DNA from: Actinomycetota bacterium
Lineage (GTDB): Bacteria > Actinomycetota > Actinomycetes > Nanopelagicales > Nanopelagicaceae
Length of the DNA: 39,177 nucleotides
Direction: 5' to 3'
Assembly (NCBI GenBank): GCA_026393035.1
Contig: JAPLAY010000066.1
Span: 1-39,177 of the forward strand
Shown: piece by piece, positions 25,205 through 33,286 of the stretch
Layout: each line of letters begins with the position of its first letter
Position numbering within the stretch: position 1 is the stretch's first letter
The notes under the pieces: generated by a model
Database searches by the model: none
What the model was told of the DNA's origin: nothing
What the model saw: only the letters and a program-made list of their open reading frames with translations
Made by a program: the position numbers and the translations under genes

Positions 25205-26044
25205 TTAGTGGATATGAATTCCGGTGATATCCATAAGCGCTGAATAAATAGCATCAACTTTCCAACTTGATCCCTCTGGTTTTTCCAAATTCTTCAAACC
25301 ACCAGGACTTAGATAGGACTTTAACTTTGCAGGGATTGTTGAAGTGCCAACGTTTGGGGCGCCAAGATCTAGCCACCTCCACGTTGATTTCTCATCAACA
25401 ATAATTACTAAATCGGCATGCATCATGTCGTAGGAAACTGGCTTTCCAGTTTGCCAGTCACGTGGACTTGCCTCTGCATCAGCTTTTGAGAACTCTTCAA
25501 TTGTCGCGGGTGCGCCAAAATAATCCCAAAGCTTTGCCAGGCCAGCTTCTGTTCCACCAGCAAGATCCCAGTTCTTAGTTGCAAACAAGTTTTGATATGC
25601 CAATAATCGAGATGGCACATCGCGCTTGGCATCAACTGTTATTTCAAGAACCTTTATCTTCTCTGAGGCTTTCGCTCCAGCGATCGCATCTCCAACATCA
25701 CGCATATTCGCAGATGTCATAGGACAGATTTCTTGGCAAGATGTTAAGAAATTTGTAATTACAAGTGTTTGACCTTTAAGTGATTCCAAAGTGAATGTCT
25801 TTCCGTTCTGATCTACCAGAGGCAGGTTCAAAACATCTGCTGGGATTGGCTCATTTAAATATGTTCCACCCCCAGGTGCAGCTTCCCCGGTACCAGTTTT
25901 TGGAATTGCAGCAGGATGGCTGTGATCCATCGGTTCTGCCGCTTTTTCACTGCTACTTCCACATGAAGTTAGAAGAAGTGCACTGGCTAAAGAAATTGAA
26001 ACTGCAAAGACCTTCATCTTCTTATTCGACTTAAGAATTAACAT
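25205..26044 (-). CDS. SCO1/SenC family lipoprotein (cytochrome oxidase copper chaperone)
   Basis: 279 residues. Lipobox LLTSC with C28, then a His- and Pro-rich linker (MDHSHPAA). The thioredoxin-like SCO domain has the copper-binding CxxxCP motif (C103, C107 in CQEICP) and the distal His (H209 in DMMHADL). Sco proteins deliver copper to the CuA site of cytochrome c oxidase or act as thiol-disulfide reductants. The start ATG at 26044 has a GGAG Shine-Dalgarno. The C-terminal 40 residues, ending in GIHIH, go past the usual domain. Part of the leftward copper operon. Confidence 0.92.
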   Translation of the reverse strand: MLILKSNKKMKVFAVSISLASALLLTSCGSSSEKAAEPMDHSHPAAIPKTGTGEAAPGGGTYLNEPIPADVLNLPLVDQNGKTFTLESLKGQTLVITNFLTSCQEICPMTSANMRDVGDAIAGAKASEKIKVLEITVDAKRDVPSRLLAYQNLFATKNWDLAGGTEAGLAKLWDYFGAPATIEEFSKADAEASPRDWQTGKPVSYDMMHADLVIIVDEKSTWRWLDLGAPNVGTSTIPAKLKSYLSPGGLKNLEKPEGSSWKVDAIYSALMDITGIHIH

Positions 26045-26070
26045 TTGATCTCCAAAATTAATTAATTGAA

Positions 26071-26187
26071 CTATTTGCGGCTTCGACTAGCGAAATACCA
26101 CCAGATTCCGATAGCGACCAGAGCCGCTGCGGATATTAAAATATGTGTGAGATGGTGCTGAAAGAAATTTTCGTGGACATGTTCCAT
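26071..26187 (-). CDS. Small His-rich single-pass membrane protein (38 residues)
   Basis: ATG at 26187 starts one base after the stop of the upstream membrane-protein gene (TGACATG), and TAG ends it at 26071. The N-terminal half is rich in His (MEHVHENFFQHHLTH, five His in 15 residues), then comes a hydrophobic helix (ILISAAALVAIGIWWYF) and a basic end (ASRSRK). The tight coupling between two same-strand genes of a copper operon, the clean membrane-peptide design and the positive-inside tail support a real gene. It might bind copper and assist Sco1 or the oxidase. I do not recognise the family. Confidence 0.65.
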   Translation of the reverse strand: MEHVHENFFQHHLTHILISAAALVAIGIWWYFASRSRK

Positions 26188-26188
26188 G

Positions 26189-26698
26189 TCAGGCGAAGAT
26201 TCCAGTTCTCAAAATTAGTGGCGGCGCTCGAAGGCCATGGCTCGATGTAACAAGAGCTGAACTCCAACACTTTACCTCATGGCAAATTGCGGAAATGGCT
26301 AGTTTCTTTGTATCTGGAAGAAAAGTTTTGAACGGTAAGAATTTTACGAAGACAAAATTTCTAAGTGCGAACCAGAATTCATCAGACTTCGTTAGCAGTA
26401 CGAAGGAAGCAAAACCACCAATAATGTGACTTGCAGACATAACGATTCCGCCGATATTGATTCCACCTAAAACAAAGTGTGTTGAGCTTTGCACGATGAG
26501 AACTAATAAAGCTAGGCGTGGGCCAGATAAAACACTTCTTCCCAAAATGAACAGTGCGCAAACAATTAACGCCAACATTGCAAACAACCGTGCAATATTC
26601 GTAAAGCTTCCACCTGCAAAAGTGTGTGAAACAAGCGCGAATCCCAGCAAAATCAAGGAGTTGATTACCAACCTAGGCGATCCACCGGTCTTCAGCAT
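26189..26698 (-). CDS. Predicted integral membrane protein of copper operon
   Basis: 169 residues with about four hydrophobic helices (around 10-30, 34-54, 59-80, 83-100), followed by a moderately hydrophobic C-terminal third with two Cys (ICHEVKCW) and HGLRAPPLI. Similar small four-helix proteins with a final RGPP/RAPP-type motif occur near copper genes in actinobacteria, but I cannot name a family with confidence. First gene of the operon running to copC. The ATG at 26698 is preceded by TAGGCT ending exactly 6 bases before it, predicting a leaderless mRNA. Confidence 0.72.
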   Translation of the reverse strand: MLKTGGSPRLVINSLILLGFALVSHTFAGGSFTNIARLFAMLALIVCALFILGRSVLSGPRLALLVLIVQSSTHFVLGGINIGGIVMSASHIIGGFASFVLLTKSDEFWFALRNFVFVKFLPFKTFLPDTKKLAISAICHEVKCWSSALVTSSHGLRAPPLILRTGIFA

Positions 26699-26704
26699 TT
26701 TGGA

Positions 26705-26740
26705 AGCCTAGCGAAAGTGCCCCCGCATTCCTACTACTAT
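26705..26740. promoter_or_regulatory. Divergent leaderless promoters for the copper operon and arsenate reductase
   Basis: The 48-base gap between divergent ATGs (26698 minus, 26747 plus) holds one -10 element for each side. TAGGCT on the minus strand (26710-26705) and TACTAT on the plus strand (26735-26740) both end six bases before their start codon. Each predicted start falls on the A of ATG. No good -35 hexamer is seen for either, so confidence rests on the matched geometry. Confidence 0.55.
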
Positions 26741-26746
26741 TTCGTT

Positions 26747-27136
26747 ATGCCTTCAGTCCTATTTGTTTGTGTCCACAACGCCGGCCGTTCTCAAATGGCT
26801 GCTGGATTTATGACCGCCCTATCTGGCGGCAAAGTCGAAGTACTTTCTGCTGGATCGGCCCCTAAAGATTCAATTAATCCAATCGCGGTTGAAGCAATGG
26901 CTGAAGTTGGAATTGATATCGCAAATAATCAACCAAAGATTTTAACTACCGAAGCTGTCCAACAATCTGATGTCGTTATAACAATGGGTTGCGGCGATAC
27001 CTGTCCGTTCTTCCCTGGCAAGCGCTATGAAGATTGGGTTCTAGATGATCCAGCAGGCCAAAGTATTGAATCGGTGCGAGTAATCCGCGATGAAATTAAG
27101 AAGCGAGTGGAAGATTTACTCAAAGAAATAATCTAA
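26747..27136 (+). CDS. arsC: Arsenate reductase, low-molecular-weight phosphatase type (probably mycothiol-dependent)
   Basis: 129 residues from ATG 26747, giving MPSVLFVCVHNAGRSQMAAG. The P-loop is C8-V-H-N-A-G-R14-S; the general acid region is DDPAGQ (100-105); a second Cys pair lies in GCGDTCP (C82, C86). This pattern is that of actinobacterial arsenate-mycothiol transferases and related LMW-PTPase arsenate reductases, which reduce arsenate to arsenite in the cytoplasm. No arsenite exporter or ArsR is seen in the window. An ATG at 26717 would add ten residues that do not match the family and would span the predicted -10. Confidence 0.9.
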   Translation: MPSVLFVCVHNAGRSQMAAGFMTALSGGKVEVLSAGSAPKDSINPIAVEAMAEVGIDIANNQPKILTTEAVQQSDVVITMGCGDTCPFFPGKRYEDWVLDDPAGQSIESVRVIRDEIKKRVEDLLKEII

Positions 27137-27143
27137 CATCATC

Positions 27144-27149
27144 TAAAGT
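27144..27149 (+). promoter_or_regulatory. -10 element for ybaK-carotenoid operon
   Basis: TAAAGT ends exactly six bases before the ybaK ATG (27156), in the 19-base gap after arsC. It could start a leaderless mRNA for ybaK and the four carotenoid genes behind it. No clear -35 is seen, so read-through from arsC is the alternative. Confidence 0.45.
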
Positions 27150-27155
27150 AAAGCC

Positions 27156-27644
27156 ATGGAAAACGTTCTTCAAAACCCTTCCGTCCAACGCGTCTCGGTA
27201 AAGCTAAATGAGCTTGGTATCAAGGGTGAAGTCCACGTTCTATCTGATAGCGCCCGCACAGCCCAAGAAGCGGCAGATGCACTTGGAATTCTGGTCGGCC
27301 AAGTCGCTTCTTCAATTGTTTTTAAACTTGATGATGATTCACCTCTGCTTGTAATCACAAGTGGGCGCCATCGCGTCGACACCAAATTGGTTGCCGAAAA
27401 ACTAGGCATTACTAAATTACACCGCGTTGATGCAGATTATGTAAAAGAGAAATCTGGATTCTCAATTGGTGGCGTGAGCCCAGTGGGGTGGATTTCTAAG
27501 CCAGAAATTATCCTCATTGATGAAGCGTTAAACGATTACGACATTGTTTGGGCTGCTGCTGGACATCCCCATGCGGTGTATCCAACAACTTATGGCGAAT
27601 TGATTCAATGCACAGGTGCGCAACCAATGGTTGTTGGTGATTAA
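27156..27644 (+). CDS. YbaK/ProX-type aminoacyl-tRNA deacylase
   Basis: 162 residues, the YbaK/EbsC editing-domain family. Typical pieces are TAQEAADALGILVGQVASSI, VFKLDDDSPLLVITSGRHRVD with the lysine that positions the mischarged CCA end, FSIGGVSPVGW and DIVWAAAGHPHAVYPTTY. Members hydrolyse mischarged tRNA-Pro such as Cys- or Ala-tRNA-Pro; the exact substrate is unknown. Its stop overlaps the CrtA-like start (TAATG), so it is translationally coupled to carotenoid genes, probably by chance of operon building rather than shared function. Confidence 0.88.
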   Translation: MENVLQNPSVQRVSVKLNELGIKGEVHVLSDSARTAQEAADALGILVGQVASSIVFKLDDDSPLLVITSGRHRVDTKLVAEKLGITKLHRVDADYVKEKSGFSIGGVSPVGWISKPEIILIDEALNDYDIVWAAAGHPHAVYPTTYGELIQCTGAQPMVVGD

Positions 27645-28306
27645 TGGTCGTTTTAGTTTATTTCTGGAAGATAAATCTTCGCTCACTTCCGTTTGCCATC
27701 CTGCATATGGCTTTGGATCGATTAACTCTTGGGCGAAATAAGAAGATAACTTTCTTTAAATCCCTTGGAACCGGCAAAGGTGAGACATTTACACCAAATG
27801 ATGCCGACGCAAAACGCTGGGGCTTATTGGTTGTAATACATTCTAATGAAGTGAATTCATTTGATTCTTCGCGATTAATTTCTAGGTGGCGCAAGATTGC
27901 AATTTCTGAATATCGAGCAACCTTGCAACCCATTTCTTCGCATGGCATGTGGTCAAGGCGCGAACCATTTAGCCAGAATCAAATCTCTGATTGGAAAGGC
28001 CCAATCGCCGCGATTACCCGGGCTCGGATCAAATGGTCGATGAACTCTAAGTTTTGGGGCGCGGTTCCGCCAGTGACAGTTAGCTTGAAATCTTCACCTG
28101 GATTGCTCAGTGCAATTGGAATTGGTGAGGCACCTATCGGACTTCAAGGCACATTTTCTAGATGGGAATCTGGCGCAGCGCTTCGAACCTTTGCATATCA
28201 AGGTCAAGCACACACTGCCGCGATCCAAGCGACGAAAGATTTGAATTGGTATGCCGAAGAACTCTTCGCCCGCTTTGCGATTATCAATGAGCATGGTGGC
28301 TTCTAG
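27644..28306 (+). CDS. CrtA-like (spheroidene monooxygenase family) carotenoid oxygenase
   Basis: 220 residues. Family-like motifs: FFKSLGTGKGETFTPNDADAKRW (in pieces: FKSLGTGKGETFTP, DADAKRWGLL), MWSRREPF, AAITRARIKW, FWGAVPP, AIGIGEAPIG, TFSRWESG, FAYQGQAHTAAI and ELFARFAIINEHG. CrtA of purple bacteria adds a keto group at C2 of acyclic carotenoids such as spheroidene. Here it precedes cruF, cruG and a CrtD-like gene, so it may oxidise a hydroxylated carotenoid end group. ATG overlaps the ybaK stop by one base. The substrate is not shown by the sequence. Confidence 0.82.
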   Translation: MVVLVYFWKINLRSLPFAILHMALDRLTLGRNKKITFFKSLGTGKGETFTPNDADAKRWGLLVVIHSNEVNSFDSSRLISRWRKIAISEYRATLQPISSHGMWSRREPFSQNQISDWKGPIAAITRARIKWSMNSKFWGAVPPVTVSLKSSPGLLSAIGIGEAPIGLQGTFSRWESGAALRTFAYQGQAHTAAIQATKDLNWYAEELFARFAIINEHGGF

Positions 28307-28330
28307 CCAGTCTTAAGGCAGAATTGGGCC

Positions 28331-29146
28331 ATGTCGATTCGCCAATACCGCCCGAGAAATAATCGGCGTCGTGGAATTTCAGCGAATCAAAGTATGGGTT
28401 TGATTTTGCTTTTTGCAATCGCAATCGGGTTACAGATTTCTTATCCGCTAATTTCAGGAACCGCGCTCCGCTACATAACAATTTTTACCGTTATTTCTGG
28501 TGCTTTATTGATGTTGGCTCATTCACTTATATCTTATGGATTTAGATACTTCGCAACTTTTGCTTGCGTAACTTTTATCTTTGCTCTCCTAATCGAAATA
28601 TTGGGCAGTAAAACTGGTTGGCCTTTTGGAACCTATGCATACGATGATTCACTTGGTTTTAAAATTGCTGGCGTTCCAGTAATTGTTCCCTTCGCTTGGA
28701 TCATGATGGCTCATCCAGTTTTAATTGCAGCCAGAAAAACTATTCCAAGTTGGGCTTTCCTTTACGGTGGCGCTGGACTAATGGTTTGGGATCTCTTCCT
28801 AGATCCGCAAATGGTTGCTGCGGGCAGATGGAGCTGGGATGTTGTTGGGCCACATGTTCCATTTCAACCAGAGATTCCACTTTCTAATACCGCCGGTTGG
28901 TTATTTGCTGGAATGGGATTGATGGCGCTACTGAATTTGATTCTGCCAAAAGAGCGACGAAAGTCTGGAATAAATTCAACTGTGCCAGATCTCTTTCTTG
29001 CATGGACACTCTTCTCTGGCGTAATTGGAAATCTCTTCTTCTTTGACCGAGCCGGTGTTGCACTTATAGGTGGCATAGCTTTTGTTATTTGGGCTGCGCC
29101 TTATTTGTTTGTAATTTCTTTTGGCAAGCCAGATCTACTTAAGTAA
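28331..29146 (+). CDS. cruF: CruF-like carotenoid 1,2-hydratase (DUF422 membrane protein)
   Basis: 271 residues, about seven transmembrane helices. The family core is EILGSKTGWPFGTYAYDDSL (GxxTGxPFGxYxY), GVPVIVPFAWIMMAHP, and GLMVWDLFLDPQMVAAGRWSWD. CruF adds water to the psi end of gamma-carotene or similar carotenoids in cyanobacteria and is also found in C50 and myxoxanthophyll-type pathways. It sits 24 bases after crtA-like and exactly abuts cruG (TAA then ATG), the classical cruF-cruG pair. Confidence 0.9.
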   Translation: MSIRQYRPRNNRRRGISANQSMGLILLFAIAIGLQISYPLISGTALRYITIFTVISGALLMLAHSLISYGFRYFATFACVTFIFALLIEILGSKTGWPFGTYAYDDSLGFKIAGVPVIVPFAWIMMAHPVLIAARKTIPSWAFLYGGAGLMVWDLFLDPQMVAAGRWSWDVVGPHVPFQPEIPLSNTAGWLFAGMGLMALLNLILPKERRKSGINSTVPDLFLAWTLFSGVIGNLFFFDRAGVALIGGIAFVIWAAPYLFVISFGKPDLLK

Positions 29147-30193
29147 ATGATTGAGTTCTGGCTCTGCGCGATTGCGCTAATAATTACCGTTACCAATGTA
29201 ATAAATATGCGTGTTGTCGGACTAAAAGGCGCTTCCCATATTCTTGAAAGTGTGGATGTGTTAATCCCAATGCGCAATGAAGAGGGCAACGTTGAAGCCT
29301 GTCTTAAGGCGGTTTTGAATAGTGAGCTATTAGAAGCCAGCCGGGTTTATGTCTTAGACGATGGATCAAGTGATGAGACCGGAAAGCTGATTAGCGAATT
29401 TAAAGTTAAGAAATTAACTGGAACCCAATTGCCCGAAGGTTGGCTGGGTAAAGTTTGGGCTTGTCACAATCTGGCGCAGGCCAGCAGCGGTGAGTATTTA
29501 GTCTTTATCGATGCTGATGTCAGGCTACATCCTTATGCAATCGCATCCGCAATTAACAAGATGAAAAAGTACGGCTGGGACTTTATCTCTCCCTATCCAA
29601 GACAAGTCACTGGCTCCATTCTTGAAAAATTAATTCAGCCACTGCTCCAATGGTCTTGGCTTGCAAGTGTTCCGCTTCGAATTGCTGAGAAATATCCAAA
29701 CCGATCTATGACAATCGCAAATGGCCAATTCTTTATTGTTAAGCGCAGTGCTTATGAGAAATCAGGTGGACATGCCGCAATACCAAATGAAGTATTAGAC
29801 GATTTAGAACTTGCGAGATTGCTTGTAAAAAATGGCATTAAGGGTGGTGTGGCCGATGGCAGTTCGGTCGCAAGCTGTCGTATGTACAAATCAAATAGTG
29901 AGTTAGTAGATGGCTACACCAAATCTTTGTGGAAAGCCTTCGGTGGCCAACTTGGAACAATAGTTGCAATTCTTATTCTGGTCATGACTGGCATAACGCC
30001 ATACCTCGGATTCGGTGCCCCAGTCTTATTTATATTTCTCTCCCGAGTGCTAGCGGCAGTTAAAACAAAATCTAATCCTGCTTATGCCTTCTTGCATCCA
30101 TTCGCGATCCTTGTGTTGATCTATTTAATTGTTCTCTCTTCGATTCGAAAAAATCGTGGAACTCTAACTTGGCGTGGGCGGTTAATCTCCTAA
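29147..30193 (+). CDS. cruG: CruG-like carotenoid glycosyltransferase (GT2)
   Basis: 348 residues. A GT-A fold family 2 domain follows an N-terminal membrane helix: VDVLIPMRNEEGNVEACLKA, VLDDGSSDET, the DxD in FIDADVRLHP, and NEVLDDLELARLL. The C-terminus has two or three membrane helices (TIVAILILVMTGITPYLGFG; PFAILVLIYLIVL). CruG transfers a sugar to the 2'-hydroxyl of carotenoids hydrated by CruF. The start abuts cruF, and its stop overlaps the next gene (TAATG). The sugar donor is unknown. Confidence 0.88.
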   Translation: MIEFWLCAIALIITVTNVINMRVVGLKGASHILESVDVLIPMRNEEGNVEACLKAVLNSELLEASRVYVLDDGSSDETGKLISEFKVKKLTGTQLPEGWLGKVWACHNLAQASSGEYLVFIDADVRLHPYAIASAINKMKKYGWDFISPYPRQVTGSILEKLIQPLLQWSWLASVPLRIAEKYPNRSMTIANGQFFIVKRSAYEKSGGHAAIPNEVLDDLELARLLVKNGIKGGVADGSSVASCRMYKSNSELVDGYTKSLWKAFGGQLGTIVAILILVMTGITPYLGFGAPVLFIFLSRVLAAVKTKSNPAYAFLHPFAILVLIYLIVLSSIRKNRGTLTWRGRLIS

Positions 30194-31689
30194 TGGCTAA
30201 TGTTGTTGTAATTGGTGCCGGAGTTGGTGGAATGTCAGCCGCAGCGCGGCTAGCTAAAGCTGGGCACGCGGTAACAATTTATGAAGCAAGTGATCGCACC
30301 GGTGGAAAATGTAGGACTAAATGGCTTGGCGATTATGCCTTTGACGTCGGCCCATCTCTGTTAACTCTTCCCGCGGTTTACCGAGACTTGTTCTTGAAGA
30401 CCGGCAAGCGAATTGAACATATTCTGAATTTGGAATCAGTTGATCCGGCCTTTGAATACAACTTCGCAGATGGCATGGCAATTACCTTTCCTAATCTTTC
30501 ACTTAAAGGTATCTGCGATTCAATCGAATCAAAGCTTGGAAAAGAAGCGGGCGATCAATGGCATAACTTGATGCAACGGGCCGAACACATGTGGGATGTT
30601 TCGCGCGGCCCATTTGTTGAGTCAGAGTTGAAATCAATTAGGAGTCTGATTGCAAAGAAAGGTTTCTTGTCAGATCTCCGAGTTATCTCACCGCTCACAT
30701 CTCTTCGATCTCTTACTTCTAAATACACCACAAATCCGTATTTGAAAAAGATTATTGATCGCTACGCCACTTATTCTGGATCAGATCCCCGCAAAGTGCC
30801 AGCCGTTCTTCTGACGATTGCCTTCGTTGAATCTTCATTTGGCGCTTGGCATATTAAAGGTGGAATTGGGCAACTATCGGTTGCGCTAGAGGCAAGATGC
30901 CGCGAACTCGGAGTTAAGTTCGAGCTAAATTCGCCAGTAACATCAATTACTCATGAAGGCTCGCGCGCCACTGGCGTCGTAGTAAATGACGCAAAGATTG
31001 CAGCAGATTTTGTTGTTGCCAATGCGGACGCCGAACTTGTCTACAACAAACTTTTACTTAAAGATTTAAAGGTTGTTAGCAAAGAGCGCAAGAAGCTTGC
31101 AAGCTCCACAAAATCTCTAGCCGGATTCTCACTCCTTTTGGGGCTTGATAACAGTAAGTTGGCTGGAGAGATTCCAAAACTTAAGCATCACAATATCTAT
31201 TTCCCCGAAGATTACGACGCGGAATTCGATGACATCTTTAGCCGAAAGATTCCGGTCGATGACCCAACAATCTATATTTGTGCACCACATGATCCAACAA
31301 TGGTTAAAGGTGAGAACAAAGAGGCTTGGTTTGTTCTTGTAAATGCGCCACGTCATGAACCAGGAAATGGTTGGGACTGGAGTAAAGGTTCTTCGCTGTA
31401 TGCCGCAAAAATTATTGCGAAGTTAGATGCACTTGGTCTGCGAGTATCAGAGCGGTTAGATGTTATGGAATTTCAAACACCGATGGATTTAGAAAATAGC
31501 GTTGGTGCACCTGGCGGATCTATTTACGGAACTTCGAGCAATGGCGCAAAGTCAGCATTCTTGCGGGCAAGTAATACCTCTCCCCTAAAGAATCTTTACT
31601 GCGTAGGTGGCTCGGCGCATCCCGGTGGCGGACTTCCCCTAGTTGGAATCAGCGCTGAATTAGTAGCAGAGGCAATTGGTCCAAAATAA
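30193..31689 (+). CDS. CrtI/CrtD-family carotenoid desaturase (FAD amine oxidase fold)
   Basis: 498 residues from ATG 30193 (TAATG overlap with cruG); an ATG at 30169 lies inside cruG and is less likely. N-terminal dinucleotide site VVVIGAGVGGMSAAARLAKAG, then EASDRTGGKCRT and DVGPSLLTLP. The C-terminal FAD motif ends GGSAHPGGGLPLVGISAELV. The gene order after CruF and CruG suggests a CrtD-like 1-hydroxycarotenoid 3,4-desaturase, but a ketolase or aldehyde-forming CrtP/CrtO-type oxygenase cannot be excluded. A second CrtI-type enzyme lies at 37807, so the two probably divide labour. Confidence 0.85.
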   Translation: MANVVVIGAGVGGMSAAARLAKAGHAVTIYEASDRTGGKCRTKWLGDYAFDVGPSLLTLPAVYRDLFLKTGKRIEHILNLESVDPAFEYNFADGMAITFPNLSLKGICDSIESKLGKEAGDQWHNLMQRAEHMWDVSRGPFVESELKSIRSLIAKKGFLSDLRVISPLTSLRSLTSKYTTNPYLKKIIDRYATYSGSDPRKVPAVLLTIAFVESSFGAWHIKGGIGQLSVALEARCRELGVKFELNSPVTSITHEGSRATGVVVNDAKIAADFVVANADAELVYNKLLLKDLKVVSKERKKLASSTKSLAGFSLLLGLDNSKLAGEIPKLKHHNIYFPEDYDAEFDDIFSRKIPVDDPTIYICAPHDPTMVKGENKEAWFVLVNAPRHEPGNGWDWSKGSSLYAAKIIAKLDALGLRVSERLDVMEFQTPMDLENSVGAPGGSIYGTSSNGAKSAFLRASNTSPLKNLYCVGGSAHPGGGLPLVGISAELVAEAIGPK

Positions 31690-31804
31690 ACACGAGCGCC
31701 AATTGGATATCCATCGCGCGCTTCGGATAAGTAATTCAAGCCTTAATTCCTAGTCTCACTTACTAATGATCCCGGCGCTGCTGGGGAGATAGGGGTTTTA
31801 TCGG

Positions 31805-33271
31805 ATGAAAATTGGAATCGTAGGAGCCGGTTTTGCTGGCCTCTCGTCGGCGAAAGTTTTAACTGAATTCGGACATGATGTTCATGTCTTTGAAAAAGAA
31901 TCTGATGTTGGCGGTGTTTGGTCTGCATCACGTCGCTATCCAGGACTTGGAACTCAAAACGTTCGCAGCACCTATGCGATGAGCGATTATCCATATCCAA
32001 AAGGAACGCCGGAATGGCCAAGTGGCGAACAAGTCCAGCAATACATGGAAGGTTACGCCAAGAAATTCAATATCTATAAGAAGATTTCGTTTAACACTGA
32101 AGTAAATCTGGCTAAGCAGAATAGTGATGGCTCATGGACTGTCGAGACAACTGCCAATGGCAAAAAAACTTCACATGACTTCGATTATTTCATTGTTGCC
32201 AATGGTATTTTCTGCGATCCATTTATCCCAGAATGGAAAGGCGCAGATGCCTTTAAGGCAGCCGGTGGAAAAATTCTGCACACCGTTGATTTTCATAATT
32301 TAGAAGATGTCCGCGGCAAGAATGTAGTTGCGGTTGGATATGGAAAATCATCATGTGATGCTGCAAATGCAACTGTTGGAACATCTAAGAAGACAACAAT
32401 TGTTGCGCGCCACTTGATCTGGAAGGTGCCAAAGCGCCTTAACAATGTTCTCAACTACAAGATGCTTCTACTTACTCGAATGGGAGAAGCTCTCTTCCCT
32501 TACATCGAACTTAAGGGTGCTGAAGCTTTCTTGCATGGCAAAGGTAAGAAAGTTAGTGCTGGAATGCTTGGAAGTGTTCAAGGAGTTATCGAGAAGCAAT
32601 TCAAACTTGAGAAACTCGGATTACATCCAAAGACCGGCCTCGACACAATTGTGCGAAGTACGGTTTCGCTAGCAACCGATGGCTTCTTTAAGAACATTAA
32701 GAATGGAAAGCTATTCGTAGAACGTGATGCTGAAATCGTGAGCATGTCTGCCGGAAAAGTAACTCTTTCAAATGGCAAGACTTTGGATGCTGATTACGTA
32801 ATTTGCGGAACTGGTTTCCACCAACGCGTGCCATTCCTAGAGGCTTCAGTCATGAAGTCGATAAACGATGAGCGCGGAAACTTCCGTTTATACCGTCAGT
32901 TGATTCCATTAGACGTTAAGAATTTGGCATTCAACGGATATAACTCCTCATTCTTCTCACAATTGAATGCTGAAATCGGAGCAATCTGGATCGCTGCAAA
33001 TATCGAAGGCGCGATTGCATTGCCATCCCGCAGTGAAATGCTGGCCCATATTGATAAGCGTCTTGCTTGGATGGAGAAGCGCACCGAGAATAAGCATGCG
33101 CGCGGAACAAACATCATTCCGTTCTCAGTTCACAATATTGATGAGTTGCTAGGTGACTTGAATCTTCAGATTCCAGCGCCAGTTAGATTCAATCAATGGC
33201 TGCTACCAATTAATCCAAAGAGCTATTCGAAGATCGGTCCAAAGCTTCGCAAGCGATTAGTTAAGAAGTAG
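31805..33271 (+). CDS. Flavin-containing monooxygenase (FMO/BVMO-like)
   Basis: 488 residues. FAD site GAGFAG (7-12) near the N-terminus; VWSASRRYPGLGTQNVRSTY resembles the substrate/FAD segment of FMOs; NADPH site GYGKSS (178-183). The FMO fingerprint FxGxxxHxxx(F/Y) is partly kept as G155-xxx-H159-xxx-F163, with Ala in place of the first Phe. The substrate is unknown. It is preceded by a 115-base gap in which I see a TGGATATCCA palindrome (31704-31713) but no sure promoter. Its last codons and stop (AAGAAGTAGG) are repeated once directly afterwards. It converges on an SDR. Confidence 0.85.
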   Translation: MKIGIVGAGFAGLSSAKVLTEFGHDVHVFEKESDVGGVWSASRRYPGLGTQNVRSTYAMSDYPYPKGTPEWPSGEQVQQYMEGYAKKFNIYKKISFNTEVNLAKQNSDGSWTVETTANGKKTSHDFDYFIVANGIFCDPFIPEWKGADAFKAAGGKILHTVDFHNLEDVRGKNVVAVGYGKSSCDAANATVGTSKKTTIVARHLIWKVPKRLNNVLNYKMLLLTRMGEALFPYIELKGAEAFLHGKGKKVSAGMLGSVQGVIEKQFKLEKLGLHPKTGLDTIVRSTVSLATDGFFKNIKNGKLFVERDAEIVSMSAGKVTLSNGKTLDADYVICGTGFHQRVPFLEASVMKSINDERGNFRLYRQLIPLDVKNLAFNGYNSSFFSQLNAEIGAIWIAANIEGAIALPSRSEMLAHIDKRLAWMEKRTENKHARGTNIIPFSVHNIDELLGDLNLQIPAPVRFNQWLLPINPKSYSKIGPKLRKRLVKK

Positions 33272-33286
33272 GAAAGAAGTAGGTAA

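Noticed and set aside
30169-30192. Upstream ATG for the CrtD-like gene
   Set aside because: It lies inside cruG; ATG 30193 gives the normal N-terminus directly before the FAD motif and the TAATG overlap seen across this operon.
31690-31804. Terminator or small RNA in the gap before the flavin monooxygenase
   Set aside because: Only a TGGATATCCA palindrome and a weak AGCGC/GCGCT pairing were seen, with no T run.
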